Origin: CAKZQX01 sp034437035
GTDB taxonomy: Bacteria; Chloroflexota; Chloroflexia; Chloroflexales; Chloroflexaceae
Direction of reading: 5' to 3'
Length of the DNA: 64,000 nt
Assembly: GCA_034437035.1 (NCBI GenBank)
Contig: DAOTUI010000166.1
Span: 1 to 64,000 of the forward strand
Part shown: piece by piece, positions 35,296 through 44,521 of the stretch
Layout of the letters: the number at the start of each line of letters is the position of its first letter
Position numbering within the stretch: the first letter of the stretch is position 1
Made by a program: the position numbers and the translations under genes
Notes under the pieces: model-generated
The model's input: the letters and a program-made list of their open reading frames with translations, nothing else
Database searches by the model: none
Told to the model about the DNA's origin: nothing

Positions 35296-36885
35296 GTGAA
35301 ATGGGGTTTGATTATGGCTGCGAACGAACCACTCATCTTTATGCCCTTGGACCTGGATACGTTCTCTGGCAGTGAGCGCTTTGTCGAGGGCACACGCCTG
35401 GGTGCTGCGTTCAGTCGAGGCATCCATTCCTATCTGCGTGCCGCATATACGGATGCGATTGAACACTTCAAGGCCGCGCTAATTGCTGCCTATGTAGATG
35501 GGGAAGAGCAGGCACAAATTTACGACCGCGAACGCGCGATTATCTACCTGTATATTGGCAATGCGCTGGCGTTTCAGGATGACTGGGAAGGCGCGTTGCG
35601 CGAGTATCTTGAAGCGGTTCAGACCGATCCGCAACTCGCCGAAGCGCACTATAACCTGGGCGTGGCTTTTGCGGCCCAGGGGCAGTTTGACCGGGCCATT
35701 GCCGCCTTCAAGGAAGCGCTGGAACATAACGAGGATCTCTACGAGGCACACTTCTCACTCGGGCGCTGTTACCAACGCCTGGAGGATGCCGGGCGAGCTT
35801 ATATTCACTACACCAGTGCATGTGGCGCGCGTCCGCAGGCAGCCGAGCCGCGCTACTACATGGGCCTGATGCATCAGAGCCACGGAGCGCATGAACTGGC
35901 ACAGCGTTGCTTTTCAGAGGCGCTGCGGGTTGAGCCAACCTTTGTCTCGCCGGCAGTGCAGGATGAGGTGCTGGTTTCGCGCAGTGAGTCGGAGGTTGCC
36001 CAGTGGTACTATCGGTTGAGCCAGGACTTGAAAACCCAGGGCTATGAGGAAGAGGCGGAACGGATTTACAAAGCTCTCCTGCAGTGGCGGCCTGAGGAGT
36101 ATCGTGCCCGCTATCTTCTGGGGAATTTGCTGGCACGCAATCGGCGCTGGGACGAGGCGTTAGAGCAGTATCGCAAGGTGCCGCCCCACGATAAGCATTT
36201 TGTGGAAGCCCGCCTGCGGATGAGCGCCGTACTCCGGTTGCTCAAACAACATAAGCAGGCATACGATCTGCTCTTTGATTGTGCCAAACTGCATCCGGGG
36301 AATGGACAGCTTTTCCTGAGCATGGGTAAGCTGCTCTACGATATGGAGATGTTCCCGGCAGCCGTGCGGGCATTTGAACGCTCGGTGCAGTTGCTGCCGC
36401 GCGACCCACAGGCCCACTACCTGCTCGGCTTTATGTACACGATGATGGGGCGGGAGAACTGGGCGCTGGCGGCCTGGCGCAAAGCGGTTGATCTGGCTCC
36501 CGAAGTCTACTCGCTACGCTATGACCTGGGCTATATGTACATCCGGCGAGGGCGCTACGATCTGGCGGCCAAGGAGTTTGCGGTGGTGTCGGATCACTGG
36601 CCTGATGATATAGAAACCAGTTTTATGCTGGGCTTATGTTACAAAGAATTGATGGAACCAGCCCGCTCTATTCCGCTGTTTGAGAAAGTCTTACGGCGCA
36701 ACCCACGCCACGGTCAGGCGCTCTACTATCTAGGCGCATGTTACCTGCAGATTGGTAATACATCGCTGGGTAAGGCCTATCTCCGCCGGTATGATCACCT
36801 GGCACGCCAGAACCAGCATACGGTTGTACGCTCAACCCCGAACGCGCGCAAACGCTCGCTCTCAGCAGTGCGCTCGACAGTATAG
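35296..36885 (+). CDS. TPR-repeat protein
   Basis: The 529-aa product is almost wholly made of TPR hairpins, about 10-12 units from residue 35 to 500; clear ones are AHYNLGVAFAAQGQFDRAIAAF and ALYYLGACYLQIG. It has no signal peptide or other domain and probably acts as a scaffold in the cytoplasm. Two starts are possible: a GTG at 35296 with GGAG just before it, and an ATG at 35314. The 227-base gap before it contains a TATAGT-like box near 35187. It precedes the RsbW-like gene by 13 bases, indicating co-transcription. Confidence 0.85.
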   Translation: MKWGLIMAANEPLIFMPLDLDTFSGSERFVEGTRLGAAFSRGIHSYLRAAYTDAIEHFKAALIAAYVDGEEQAQIYDRERAIIYLYIGNALAFQDDWEGALREYLEAVQTDPQLAEAHYNLGVAFAAQGQFDRAIAAFKEALEHNEDLYEAHFSLGRCYQRLEDAGRAYIHYTSACGARPQAAEPRYYMGLMHQSHGAHELAQRCFSEALRVEPTFVSPAVQDEVLVSRSESEVAQWYYRLSQDLKTQGYEEEAERIYKALLQWRPEEYRARYLLGNLLARNRRWDEALEQYRKVPPHDKHFVEARLRMSAVLRLLKQHKQAYDLLFDCAKLHPGNGQLFLSMGKLLYDMEMFPAAVRAFERSVQLLPRDPQAHYLLGFMYTMMGRENWALAAWRKAVDLAPEVYSLRYDLGYMYIRRGRYDLAAKEFAVVSDHWPDDIETSFMLGLCYKELMEPARSIPLFEKVLRRNPRHGQALYYLGACYLQIGNTSLGKAYLRRYDHLARQNQHTVVRSTPNARKRSLSAVRSTV

Positions 36886-36898
36886 AAGGAGTGAAAGA

Positions 36899-37336
36899 AT
36901 GCAACGCACGGAGCGCGTCGAAGTCAATATTCCTTCAAATCCCATTTTTGAACGAGTCGTGCGGGCGAGTGCTGCCGAAATTGGCGAGGCATTGGGCTTC
37001 TCCGGCGACCGGATTGAGGATCTGAAGCTGGCGGTGAGCGAAGCCGTCAATAATGCCATTGAGCATGGCAACAAGAGTGAGGCAAGTAAACTGGTCGAGG
37101 TGGTTTTCGCCCTGGATCAGGAAAAATTGGAAGTACGGATCTCCGATCAAGGTGCGGGCGTTGAACGTCTCGATTTTTCACGCCGAATCGTTGAAGAAAA
37201 GAACCTGGAAGAAGGTATGTTGCGCGGCTTTGGTACTTACCTTATAAGCGCACTTGTAGATGATTGTGAAGTTAGCTCGTCCCAAACCGGAACGGTACTC
37301 ACGCTACGACTCTATCGGAAAGGGCAGACACAATGA
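36899..37336 (+). CDS. RsbW-like anti-sigma serine kinase
   Basis: The 145-aa protein is a GHKL ATPase of the RsbW/SpoIIAB type: N box EAVNNAIEHGNKSEA (about 50-64), G1 box ISDQGAGVER, and a G2-like RGFGTYLISALVDDCE. Such proteins bind a sigma factor or another target and phosphorylate a STAS antagonist on serine. GAAGGAGTG precedes the ATG. It overlaps the STAS gene by four bases (ATGA), the usual arrangement. No cognate sigma factor is adjacent; the ECF factor at 13 kb is not an expected partner. Confidence 0.92.
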   Translation: MQRTERVEVNIPSNPIFERVVRASAAEIGEALGFSGDRIEDLKLAVSEAVNNAIEHGNKSEASKLVEVVFALDQEKLEVRISDQGAGVERLDFSRRIVEEKNLEEGMLRGFGTYLISALVDDCEVSSSQTGTVLTLRLYRKGQTQ

Positions 37337-37659
37337 GCGACGTTATCAGGCGTGAAGAATTTGGGGACGTTGCCGTGCTGCATATCGGTACACCCAGTGT
37401 TGATGGGGTCTCCGCTGCAGCAATTGAGGCCGCCTGTGCTGAAATGCGTCCCATTACTGTACTTGATTTTAGCAATGTTTCGTTTATTAACTCATCTGGC
37501 ATTTCCTCGCTGCTCAAATTTGTGGTGACAGCGCGTAAGGCCGGCTATAAGCTGTTTGCCATGAATGTCAGTCCTCACCACCAGAAAATTTTCAAGATGG
37601 TGGAGATGTCCCGTTTTATGCCGACAATTGAAGAGCGCGATCTGGCAACGTATCGTTAA
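37333..37659 (+). CDS. STAS-domain anti-sigma antagonist
   Basis: The 108-aa protein is a single STAS domain. The conserved phosphorylation segment is LDFSNVSFINSSGISSLLKFV (about 47-67), with the two serines where SpoIIAA/RsbV are phosphorylated. It is expected to be phosphorylated by the overlapping RsbW-like kinase and dephosphorylated by the SpoIIE-type enzyme at 33.9 kb, completing a partner switch. The fold of the N-terminal beta strands and length are typical. Confidence 0.93.
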   Translation: MSDVIRREEFGDVAVLHIGTPSVDGVSAAAIEAACAEMRPITVLDFSNVSFINSSGISSLLKFVVTARKAGYKLFAMNVSPHHQKIFKMVEMSRFMPTIEERDLATYR

Positions 37660-38093
37660 GCCCGGAGTTGTCCCGATAGCGCAACGGTGTCTGATCCGGC
37701 GATACGTTCTTCAGACGGTAGTGTCGGTTACGTCGTTTATCACCAGGATTGCCTGGATGGTGGCAGATCACTGACCCTCCCGCATGTTGGCCTTGCGCAT
37801 ATCCGCGCGGTAGCCGCAACCCAACCTGCGGAAGGGTTTCTGATGTTGGCATGATAAATATCTATTACCGGAAGATGACGGTTTAGAAACGTTTGCATCC
37901 GGATGGGCAGTGTGTGGTATCATATGCAGAGACCCGTACAGCGCTTGGACTGCTGCAGGGAAGGAATAGCAGATACGTCTTCTGGATTGTCGGGCGCAGT
38001 GCCGGCCGGCACGTTCCGGCGGCTGCAGTAGTAGTTGTGCAGAAAGGGAACGGCAGTGGGTTTGACTGTTGAACAGTTGTGCAGGAGGAAGAT
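37660..38093 (+). other. intergenic region between STAS and receiver genes
   Basis: This 434-base gap has a loose promoter match near 37890-37925: TTGCAT and TATCAT with 19 bases between them. No gene or strong hairpin was seen. It may start a separate transcript for the receiver that follows. Confidence 0.3.
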
Positions 38094-38480
38094 GTGGCGT
38101 CTACGGTGATGATTGTTGAAGATGATGCATCAACACGTCGTTTGTATCGTTTCCTCCTTGCTAACAGCGGCTATGTTGTTATCGAAGCGGAGGATGGACA
38201 GGCAGCGCTTGAGAAGTTTGTTACGCAGCCGTGTGATGTCGTCATTACGGATATGAATATGCCACGGATGAGTGGTATAGATCTGGTGCGAACCCTGCGT
38301 GAGAACTATCCTACAGTACATGTAATCATGATAACGGCTTTTGGCACGCCCGATATAGAGAAGCAGGCATGGCGAGCCGGGGTTAATGACTACCTGACCA
38401 AGCCATTTGACTTTGAAGAACTGGAACGCCGGGTGCAGCAGTTCTTTGAACAACGCAATGGACCGCCACCAGTTTCGTAG
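38094..38480 (+). CDS. single-domain response regulator
   Basis: The 128-aa receiver has VMIVEDDASTRRLYRFLL, the phospho-acceptor Asp in VVITDMNMPRMSGIDLV, Thr in VIMITAFG and the full YLTKPFDFEELERRV motif, so it should be phosphorylatable. There is no output domain. A GTG start is proposed because a perfect AGGAGG lies five bases before it. Its histidine kinase is likely the CheA of the same cluster, but this is not shown. Confidence 0.92.
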   Translation: MASTVMIVEDDASTRRLYRFLLANSGYVVIEAEDGQAALEKFVTQPCDVVITDMNMPRMSGIDLVRTLRENYPTVHVIMITAFGTPDIEKQAWRAGVNDYLTKPFDFEELERRVQQFFEQRNGPPPVS

Positions 38481-38887
38481 TATATGCAGGTTTATGTCTA
38501 CTACCTTGCCTCAGAGATTTTAGACCAGAGCAATCAGGTTGCTTCACCTTTTTGCATTGAGCGTCACTCCCCCGCTCACTCCTCTTGTTGTCCCCGGTTA
38601 TCCCGGCCTGACGCCGGCATCGAGCGAAGGCAATTGACCGAGTCTAACAGCGTTCTTATGCACTTGCTGTGTAGCTTACAAGATGTGATACACTGCGTAC
38701 ATCTGCTTCAGATGAATCGTACGCCATCTGGAAAAGTGAAGAAAATGTAAACCGGGCAGGGGCGTAGCACTTGCAGAGTAGGTTACAATAGTAGGAAAAG
38801 TTGCCTATCGTATATCGTGTTCCGCTGTTCCCTGATGACCTGAGCTGCGCGAACCAGTTCAGGTAAGTTCTGCCATGGGAGATTATT
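38481..38887 (+). other. intergenic region before the HD-GYP gene
   Basis: This 407-base gap holds a loose promoter match near 38665-38695 (TTGCTG, 19 bases, TACACT), about 200 bases before the HD-GYP start. No gene can be supported. Confidence 0.3.
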
Positions 38888-40417
38888 ATGAGAGGCTGCA
38901 TACAAGACACCACATCAGCTCACCCGCCAGCCCGACTGCTCATTGTTGACGATGATACCAATGTACGCAACTTCTGCGCGCGCCTCTTACGCCACCACGG
39001 CTATGCTACCGCAACCGCAGATAATGGGCGTACGGCGGTCGAGATGCTGCGTGAGAAACGTTATGACCTGGTACTGACCGACCTGCAGATGCCGGAGATG
39101 GGCGGCATTGATCTCCTTCACCATCTCCGTGAGCAGCATCCCGATGTTGATAAACTGGTGTTCACCGCCTTTGCGGAGGTCGATACGGCCCGTCAGGCAT
39201 TGAAACTGGGGGCATTTGATTATCTGACGAAACCGGTTGATGCCGATGATCTGGAGCGCGCGGTGCGGCGGTGCCTGGAACTACGGCGCATTCGCCAGGA
39301 AAAAGAGCGCCTCTCGGAACTGGTGGTGATGTACCAGTTTAGCCAGGCAATTGCGAATTCGCTGGACATTGAAACGCAGGTGATGCGGATTAATGCATTC
39401 CTCTGGCAGCGCTTCGCCCCGGACTCACTCTCGGTATCACTCCTCTATCCGGAGGATCAGTGCCTGCGTCTGGTGACGTATAAAACTCGTCATAGCAACG
39501 GACCGCGCGCGGACCAGCTTCCCCTGGCTGCCGACTGCAGCGAGGAGCAGTTGGTACAGGTGCATATGCAACTTATCGGCGGGCGGGGGATCGATGTCGC
39601 CGGGCTGATGGCCGGGGCGGTCTTGCGGACCAACGACCGGCCGGTGGGCTGTCTGCATCTTACCCGCAATGGTGAGCAACCGGAGTTTGATGCGAATGAG
39701 CGCAAGCTGCTCAGTGTGTTTGCCCTGCAGATTGCCGCTTCCCTCGACAATGCCCGCCTCTACCAGCGTTTGCGGGAACAGAACCTGCAGACGATTGAAG
39801 CGCTGGCGGCGGCAATTGATGCGCGCGACCCCTACACCCATGGTCACTCAGAGCAGGTGACGCGCTATGCGGTGCGGCTGGCCGAGGTGATCGGGCTGCC
39901 GGCAGAGCGGATCGAACGACTGCGCTATGCGGGCCTGTTGCATGACATCGGCAAAATTGGTATCCGCGATCATATCTTGCTCAAGCCCAGTCCGCTCTCC
40001 GACGAAGAGTTTGACATTATGAAGGAGCATCCCTCAATCGGCGCAAATATTATTCGTGGGGTGCAGGCGTTGAGCGACACGCTGCCGATTATTGAGGGGC
40101 ATCACGAACGGATCGACGGTGGTGGATATCCGGAGGGGCTTTCAGGGGAACAACTGAGCATCGAGACGCGCATTCTGGCGGTGGCCGATGCCTTTGATGC
40201 GATGATCTCCAACCGCGCCTATCGCGCCGGGATGGATACGGCGACGGCGCTCAACATTCTACGGAAGGGGCGCGGGACTGAGTGGGATGCCCAACTGGTT
40301 GATGCGTTTGTGAATCTCATTCATGCCGAAGGGGCGGAACTGCGCACAAAAGTGAAGCTACCACCACCCCAGGAAGCCATTGTTGCAACGCCGGAGTATG
40401 CGCTGGCTCTGACGTAA
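38888..40417 (+). CDS. receiver-GAF-HD-GYP protein, probable c-di-GMP phosphodiesterase
   Basis: The 509-aa protein has a receiver (about 18-135: LLIVDDDTNVRNF, Asp in VLTDLQMPEMGG, YLTKPVDADDLERA), a coiled connector, a GAF-like domain (about 150-295) and an HD-GYP domain (about 305-480). HD-GYP hallmarks are GHSEQVTRYAVRLAE, LLHDIGKIGI, EEFDIMKEHPSIGANII and EGHHERIDGGGYPEGLSG. Such proteins cut cyclic di-GMP, controlled by phosphorylation. It extends the cluster into second-messenger control, and c-di-GMP often governs pili and surface growth. A terminator follows. Confidence 0.94.
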   Translation: MRGCIQDTTSAHPPARLLIVDDDTNVRNFCARLLRHHGYATATADNGRTAVEMLREKRYDLVLTDLQMPEMGGIDLLHHLREQHPDVDKLVFTAFAEVDTARQALKLGAFDYLTKPVDADDLERAVRRCLELRRIRQEKERLSELVVMYQFSQAIANSLDIETQVMRINAFLWQRFAPDSLSVSLLYPEDQCLRLVTYKTRHSNGPRADQLPLAADCSEEQLVQVHMQLIGGRGIDVAGLMAGAVLRTNDRPVGCLHLTRNGEQPEFDANERKLLSVFALQIAASLDNARLYQRLREQNLQTIEALAAAIDARDPYTHGHSEQVTRYAVRLAEVIGLPAERIERLRYAGLLHDIGKIGIRDHILLKPSPLSDEEFDIMKEHPSIGANIIRGVQALSDTLPIIEGHHERIDGGGYPEGLSGEQLSIETRILAVADAFDAMISNRAYRAGMDTATALNILRKGRGTEWDAQLVDAFVNLIHAEGAELRTKVKLPPPQEAIVATPEYALALT

Positions 40418-40457
40418 CTACGCTGGTTTCTAGCTACTCCTTAAAAACACAAAGCGC

Positions 40458-40487
40458 GGCGCAGAGACAATTTACTGTCTCCGCGCC
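40458..40487. terminator. bidirectional terminator between the HD-GYP gene and gyrA
   Basis: GGCGCAGAGACA (40458-40469) pairs with TGTCTCCGCGCC (40476-40487) with one mismatch and a 6-base loop, between two convergent genes. Confidence 0.6.
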
Positions 40488-40520
40488 ACACTCATTTCGC
40501 CTCAAGTCCGGTAGTCCTGA

Positions 40521-42998
40521 CTATGCACCGTTGGGGCTGACCAGCACCTGAGTGCCGTCACCATTCTCCGTTGCCTCATCAGGTTCATCGCACGACAGGG
40601 CGGCAACCCGGTCGCCATCATCGAGATTAAGAATAGTAACGCCTTGCGTGGCCCGGCCCAGTCGCGAAATACCGTCGGCCAGTTGCCGCATAACGACACC
40701 ACTGGTCGTGATAAAGGTCAGCAGTGAGGCCGCCCCCACAGTGTGTGCGGCGGCGACCTCATCATTCTGGCGCAACCTGATCCCAATCACACCGCTGGTA
40801 GCCCGTCCTTTGGTAGGGAACTCCTCCAGCGCGGTACGCTTGCCAAAGCCCTTGGCGGTAATCACCAGCAGATCGGCGGCAGGGTCGGCCAGGCCCATCC
40901 AGACCACCCGGTCGTTATCCCCCAGGTTTGCGCCGATGACACCCCGTGCCGTACGACCCATCGGACGCACATCATCCTGCCGGAAGCGGATGGTCTGACC
41001 ACGTACGGTAATCATCAGAATATCTTCGTCACCCTGGCTGGTGGTTACCCACCCCAGGAAATCGCCATCATCCAGACCGATGGCGATCAGACCATTGGAG
41101 CGAACCTGGCTGTACTCCTTGAGCAGCGTGCGCTTGATCTGACCATGGGCGGTTGCCATCACCAGATACTCGCCGTGGTTAAAGTCCGGCACCGCCAGCA
41201 TTGATGTAACCTGCTCACCCGGCTCCAGCGAAACCAGGTTGACCAGCGGCAGACCTTTGGCGGTGCGGTTGGCCTCGGGCACCTCGTGCGCCTTGATCTG
41301 GAAGACCTTGCCCCGATCGGTGAAGAAGAGCAGATCTTCCATCGTGCCACAGGTCAGAATATGACGGACAACATCCTGCTCACGTGTGACCATACCTTTG
41401 ACACCACGTCCGCCGCGCCGCTGGGTGCGATAGGTATCACAGGGCTGGCGCTTGATGTAGCCCCGGCTGGTCAGAGTAATCAACACGCGCACATCGGGGA
41501 TCAAGTCTTCATCGCTGACCTCACCGTTAACATCGGGGATAATACGGGTGCGCCGCTCGTCGCCATACTGCTCTTTGATGCGGTGCAGATCCTCGGTAAT
41601 CAGGTACAGCACCCGACGCGGATTAGCCAGGATATCCTCCAACTCGGCGATCAACTGGATGACCTCCCGATACTCGTCTTCGATCTTCTGGCGCTCCAGG
41701 GCGGCCAGTCGTCGCAGTTGCATATCCAGGATGGCCTGGGACTGAACCTGCGTTAGTTCGAACCGGGTCATCAGGTTGGTGCGCGCACTCTCGGCGGTAC
41801 GTGACTCGCGGATTGTACGAATAATCTCGTCGAGATTGTCGAGAGCGATCTTCAGACCTTCGAGGATGTGGGCACGGGCACGGGCCTTCTCCAAGTCAAA
41901 CTCGGTACGGCGGCGAATAACATTCCGGCGATGCTGAATATACTCATTAAGCACCCGCTTGAGGTTGAGCACGCGCGGCTGGCGGCCCTCCTCGGTCAAT
42001 GCCAGCATATTTACACCGAAGGTCGTCTGCATCTGGGTATGCTTGAAGAGCGCGTTGAGCACCTTCTTGGGCTGTGCATCCTGCTTGAGGAAGATCACCA
42101 GGCGCATACCGGTGCGGTCAGACTGATCCTGAACATCGCGGATGCCTTCGAGCTTGCGATCCTTGACCATCTCAGCAATGCGCTCGTGCAATCGAGCCTT
42201 GTTGACCTGGTAAGGCAGTTCGGTGACAACAATATTGAATGCGCCGCGCGAACCCTCCTCAATATGCGCCCGGGCGCGCAGGGTAATATGGCCTTTGCCG
42301 GTGCTGTAGGCATTCATAATCCCTTCGGTGCCCAGGATGCTGCCGGCGGTGGGGAAATCCGGCCCCGGCATAATTTTGACCAGGTCTTCGACGGTTGCCT
42401 CCGGATTCTCGACAAGATGCATGATTGCGTCGCACAACTCCTTTAGATTGTGGGGTGGGACATTGGTAGCCATACCCACCGCAATCCCCGACGCGCCGTT
42501 GAGCAGCAGGTTGGGTAGCAGGGCCGGAAGGACTTCCGGCTCCTCATGCTCACCATCAAAGTTAGGCCGAAAATCAACCGTGTTTTTATCAATGTCAAGG
42601 AGCATCTCCTCGGCAATCCGGGTCAACCGGGCCTCGGTGTAACGATAGGCAGCGGGCGGGTCACCGTCAACCGAGCCAAAGTTGCCCTGCCCATCCACCA
42701 GGGGGTAGCGCAAGTTCCAGGGTTGCGCCATCCGCACCAGGGCATCATAGACGGCCATATCGCCGTGGGGATGGTACTTCTTCAGCACCTCACCGACAAT
42801 ACCGGCACACTTGGAGTAGCGCTGGTCGTGACGCAGACCTTCGCGCAACATTGCGTAGAGAATCCGCCGCTGCACCGGCTTGAGTCCATCGCGCACATCG
42901 GGCAATGCCCGCGCAACGATAACGCTCATAGCGTAGTCGAGATACGACTCGCGCATCTCGGTGATAATACTGATCGGACGAACAATCCCAATTTCCAT
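40521..42998 (-). CDS. gyrA: DNA gyrase subunit A
   Basis: The 825-aa protein has the winged-helix and tower domains of GyrA: catalytic Tyr120 in AAYRYTEARLTRIAEEML, QGNFGSVDGD, and a C-terminal beta-pinwheel with the GyrA box QRRGGRGVKG, which marks GyrA rather than ParC. It introduces negative supercoils with GyrB. In the quinolone-resistance region the sequence is HPHGDMAVYDALVRM: Met81 stands where E. coli has Ser83, while the Asp87 equivalent (Asp85) is kept. ATG at 42998 follows GGAG; a TTG two codons earlier is less likely. gyrB is not in the window. Confidence 0.97.
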   Translation of the reverse strand: MEIGIVRPISIITEMRESYLDYAMSVIVARALPDVRDGLKPVQRRILYAMLREGLRHDQRYSKCAGIVGEVLKKYHPHGDMAVYDALVRMAQPWNLRYPLVDGQGNFGSVDGDPPAAYRYTEARLTRIAEEMLLDIDKNTVDFRPNFDGEHEEPEVLPALLPNLLLNGASGIAVGMATNVPPHNLKELCDAIMHLVENPEATVEDLVKIMPGPDFPTAGSILGTEGIMNAYSTGKGHITLRARAHIEEGSRGAFNIVVTELPYQVNKARLHERIAEMVKDRKLEGIRDVQDQSDRTGMRLVIFLKQDAQPKKVLNALFKHTQMQTTFGVNMLALTEEGRQPRVLNLKRVLNEYIQHRRNVIRRRTEFDLEKARARAHILEGLKIALDNLDEIIRTIRESRTAESARTNLMTRFELTQVQSQAILDMQLRRLAALERQKIEDEYREVIQLIAELEDILANPRRVLYLITEDLHRIKEQYGDERRTRIIPDVNGEVSDEDLIPDVRVLITLTSRGYIKRQPCDTYRTQRRGGRGVKGMVTREQDVVRHILTCGTMEDLLFFTDRGKVFQIKAHEVPEANRTAKGLPLVNLVSLEPGEQVTSMLAVPDFNHGEYLVMATAHGQIKRTLLKEYSQVRSNGLIAIGLDDGDFLGWVTTSQGDEDILMITVRGQTIRFRQDDVRPMGRTARGVIGANLGDNDRVVWMGLADPAADLLVITAKGFGKRTALEEFPTKGRATSGVIGIRLRQNDEVAAAHTVGAASLLTFITTSGVVMRQLADGISRLGRATQGVTILNLDDGDRVAALSCDEPDEATENGDGTQVLVSPNGA

Positions 42999-43176
42999 AC
43001 ACAACTCCGTAAGTGGGCATGACAGACGTGGGGTCTCTCATGTCGAACAATGCAAACCACCTGGTTTTGCTTTTATCTAAATTCAGGACGCAGCAAAGGG
43101 GCACCCTGCAGCGGCGCGGCGGGCCGCTACGCGGAACCCCTTCGTTTCCGTGATCTCCATGCACGATTTAAGGCAT

Positions 43177-43206
43177 ATTATACACCTAAAACGTGGTTTT
43201 GTCCAA
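43177..43206 (-). promoter_or_regulatory. sigma-70-type promoter of gyrA
   Basis: Read on the minus strand, TTGGAC (43206-43201) and TATAAT (43182-43177) are spaced by 18 bases, predicting a leader of about 170 bases. This lies in the 368-base divergent region to the racemase-like gene, which has its own TATAAT at 43295-43300 on the plus strand. Confidence 0.65.
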
Positions 43207-43366
43207 TCATTCCGAACGAATGTTTGCCATATGTGGAGCGGGGTGCAGGGCCCACACGAACAGTGGACAAACGCCGTACGGCGGGGATTTCCGTTATAAT
43301 TGGAAATGGTGAATACACTCTCTTTGAAACCGAAAAGAACTGCGAGCAGTTGCGGAGAAACAGCGC

Positions 43367-44065
43367 ATGAAAACAATCGGACTTATCGGCGGGATGAGTT
43401 GGGAGTCTTCGCTGGAGTATTACCGCATCATCAACGAGCAGGTCAAAAGCAGATGTGGCGAGTTGCACTCGGCCCGGAGCCTGATGTACTCGGTCGATTT
43501 TGCCGAGATTGAGACGCTGCAACAGCAGGGCCGGTGGGATGCGGCTGCCACAATCCTCGCGGACGCGGCCCGACGCCTGGAACGGGGCGGCGCTGATCTG
43601 CTGGTCTTATGCACTAACACCATGCATAAAGTTGCGGATGCAATTGCGAACGCAGTGCATATTCCGCTGCTGCATATTGCCGATCCGACGGCCGCAGCTA
43701 TCCGCGCTGCTGGTTTGGGAACAGTTGGGCTGCTGGGTACACGCTTTACGATGGAGCAGGCGTTTTACAAGGGGCGGCTTGCGGAGCAGCATGGTCTGAA
43801 TGTGCTGGTGCCGGAACAGCATGATCGTGAGACGGTGCATCGCATCATTTATGACGAACTCTGCCTGGGGATGATCAAACCGGAGGCAAAGGCTGCGTAT
43901 ATCCACGTTATGGAGCGGCTCCAGGCGGTGGGTGCGGAGGGAATTATCCTGGGGTGTACCGAGATTGGTCTGCTGATCAAGACGGAAGACAGCCGGCTGC
44001 CGCTCTTTGATACGACCCGGCTCCACGCGGAAGCGGCGGTTGCGTATGCGCTTGGGTTGGGATGA
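43367..44065 (+). CDS. aspartate/glutamate racemase family protein
   Basis: The 232-aa protein starts TIGLIGGMSWESSLEYYRIIN, as in the YgeA/AspR branch of the family. Both catalytic cysteines are present, in LCTNTMHKVAD (about Cys84) and ILGCTEIGLLI (about Cys196). It probably interconverts D- and L-aspartate or a related amino acid without cofactor. A full-length member is 230-240 aa, as here. GCGGAG precedes the ATG. Substrate remains inferred. Confidence 0.9.
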   Translation: MKTIGLIGGMSWESSLEYYRIINEQVKSRCGELHSARSLMYSVDFAEIETLQQQGRWDAAATILADAARRLERGGADLLVLCTNTMHKVADAIANAVHIPLLHIADPTAAAIRAAGLGTVGLLGTRFTMEQAFYKGRLAEQHGLNVLVPEQHDRETVHRIIYDELCLGMIKPEAKAAYIHVMERLQAVGAEGIILGCTEIGLLIKTEDSRLPLFDTTRLHAEAAVAYALGLG

Positions 44066-44166
44066 GTGTAGGGGTGGGACATACTACAACAGTATCTTTT
44101 TTCACCGCAGAGACGCTGAGGTCGCAGAGATGATAAACATACGTGGAGTTAACAGGTGAAACAGTT

Positions 44167-44408
44167 ATGCCGGGTGAGATGGGGAATAAACCATTTGCAG
44201 AGCAGAAGGTTACATTTACATATATGCTCGAACTTAACGGGGAGATTGTCGTTATCCAAATGTTCCGGCACGGATTAACCTGGAAACCGGTGAGCGCCTC
44301 TTTGTGCCCGAGACGGTGGAGCAGATACAGGCGATCCTACGCTCAGGGAGAGCACCCGCAGAGGGAGTTCAATCTCCCGTGTTTGAGTTCAATCCAGAAC
44401 GGCAGTAA
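44167..44408 (+). pseudogene. frameshifted YgiT/MqsA-like small protein gene
   Basis: The frame starting at 44167 reads MPGEMGNKPFAEQKVTFTYMLELNG and EIVVIQ, then loses sense. Adding one A in the AAA run near 44258-44262 restores NVPARINLETGERLFVPETV and on to VFEFNPERQ, with a stop at 44408. NVPAR-x-x-x-x-TGE is the signature of YgiT-type zinc-finger proteins and of cysteine-less relatives from Chloroflexi and cyanobacteria, many of them antitoxin-like. A single-base deletion in a short A run thus breaks the gene; a sequencing error or slippage cannot be excluded. It sits in a decayed region next to a truncated ATPase. Confidence 0.7.
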
Positions 44409-44521
44409 AGTTAAAACTAAGGCATAAACCCACGTTCGAGTTTGACGGTTGCTCCTGAGCGGACTATTCTCAACCAGAAGTCATTCGATTATCAGATAGA
44501 TCACCCCCAGCGAGGTGTGTT

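Noticed and set aside
25267..40417. Flagellar chemotaxis operon
   Set aside because: No fli, flg, mot or cheD/cheC/cheZ gene is present, and CheA-REC and TPR-CheR are more typical of pilus or alternative systems.
44093..44136. CACCGCAGAGACGCTGAGG string as a regulatory site
   Set aside because: Such CGCAGAGACGC-type strings are common low-information repeats (also echoed at 51064-51095); position gives no specific role.
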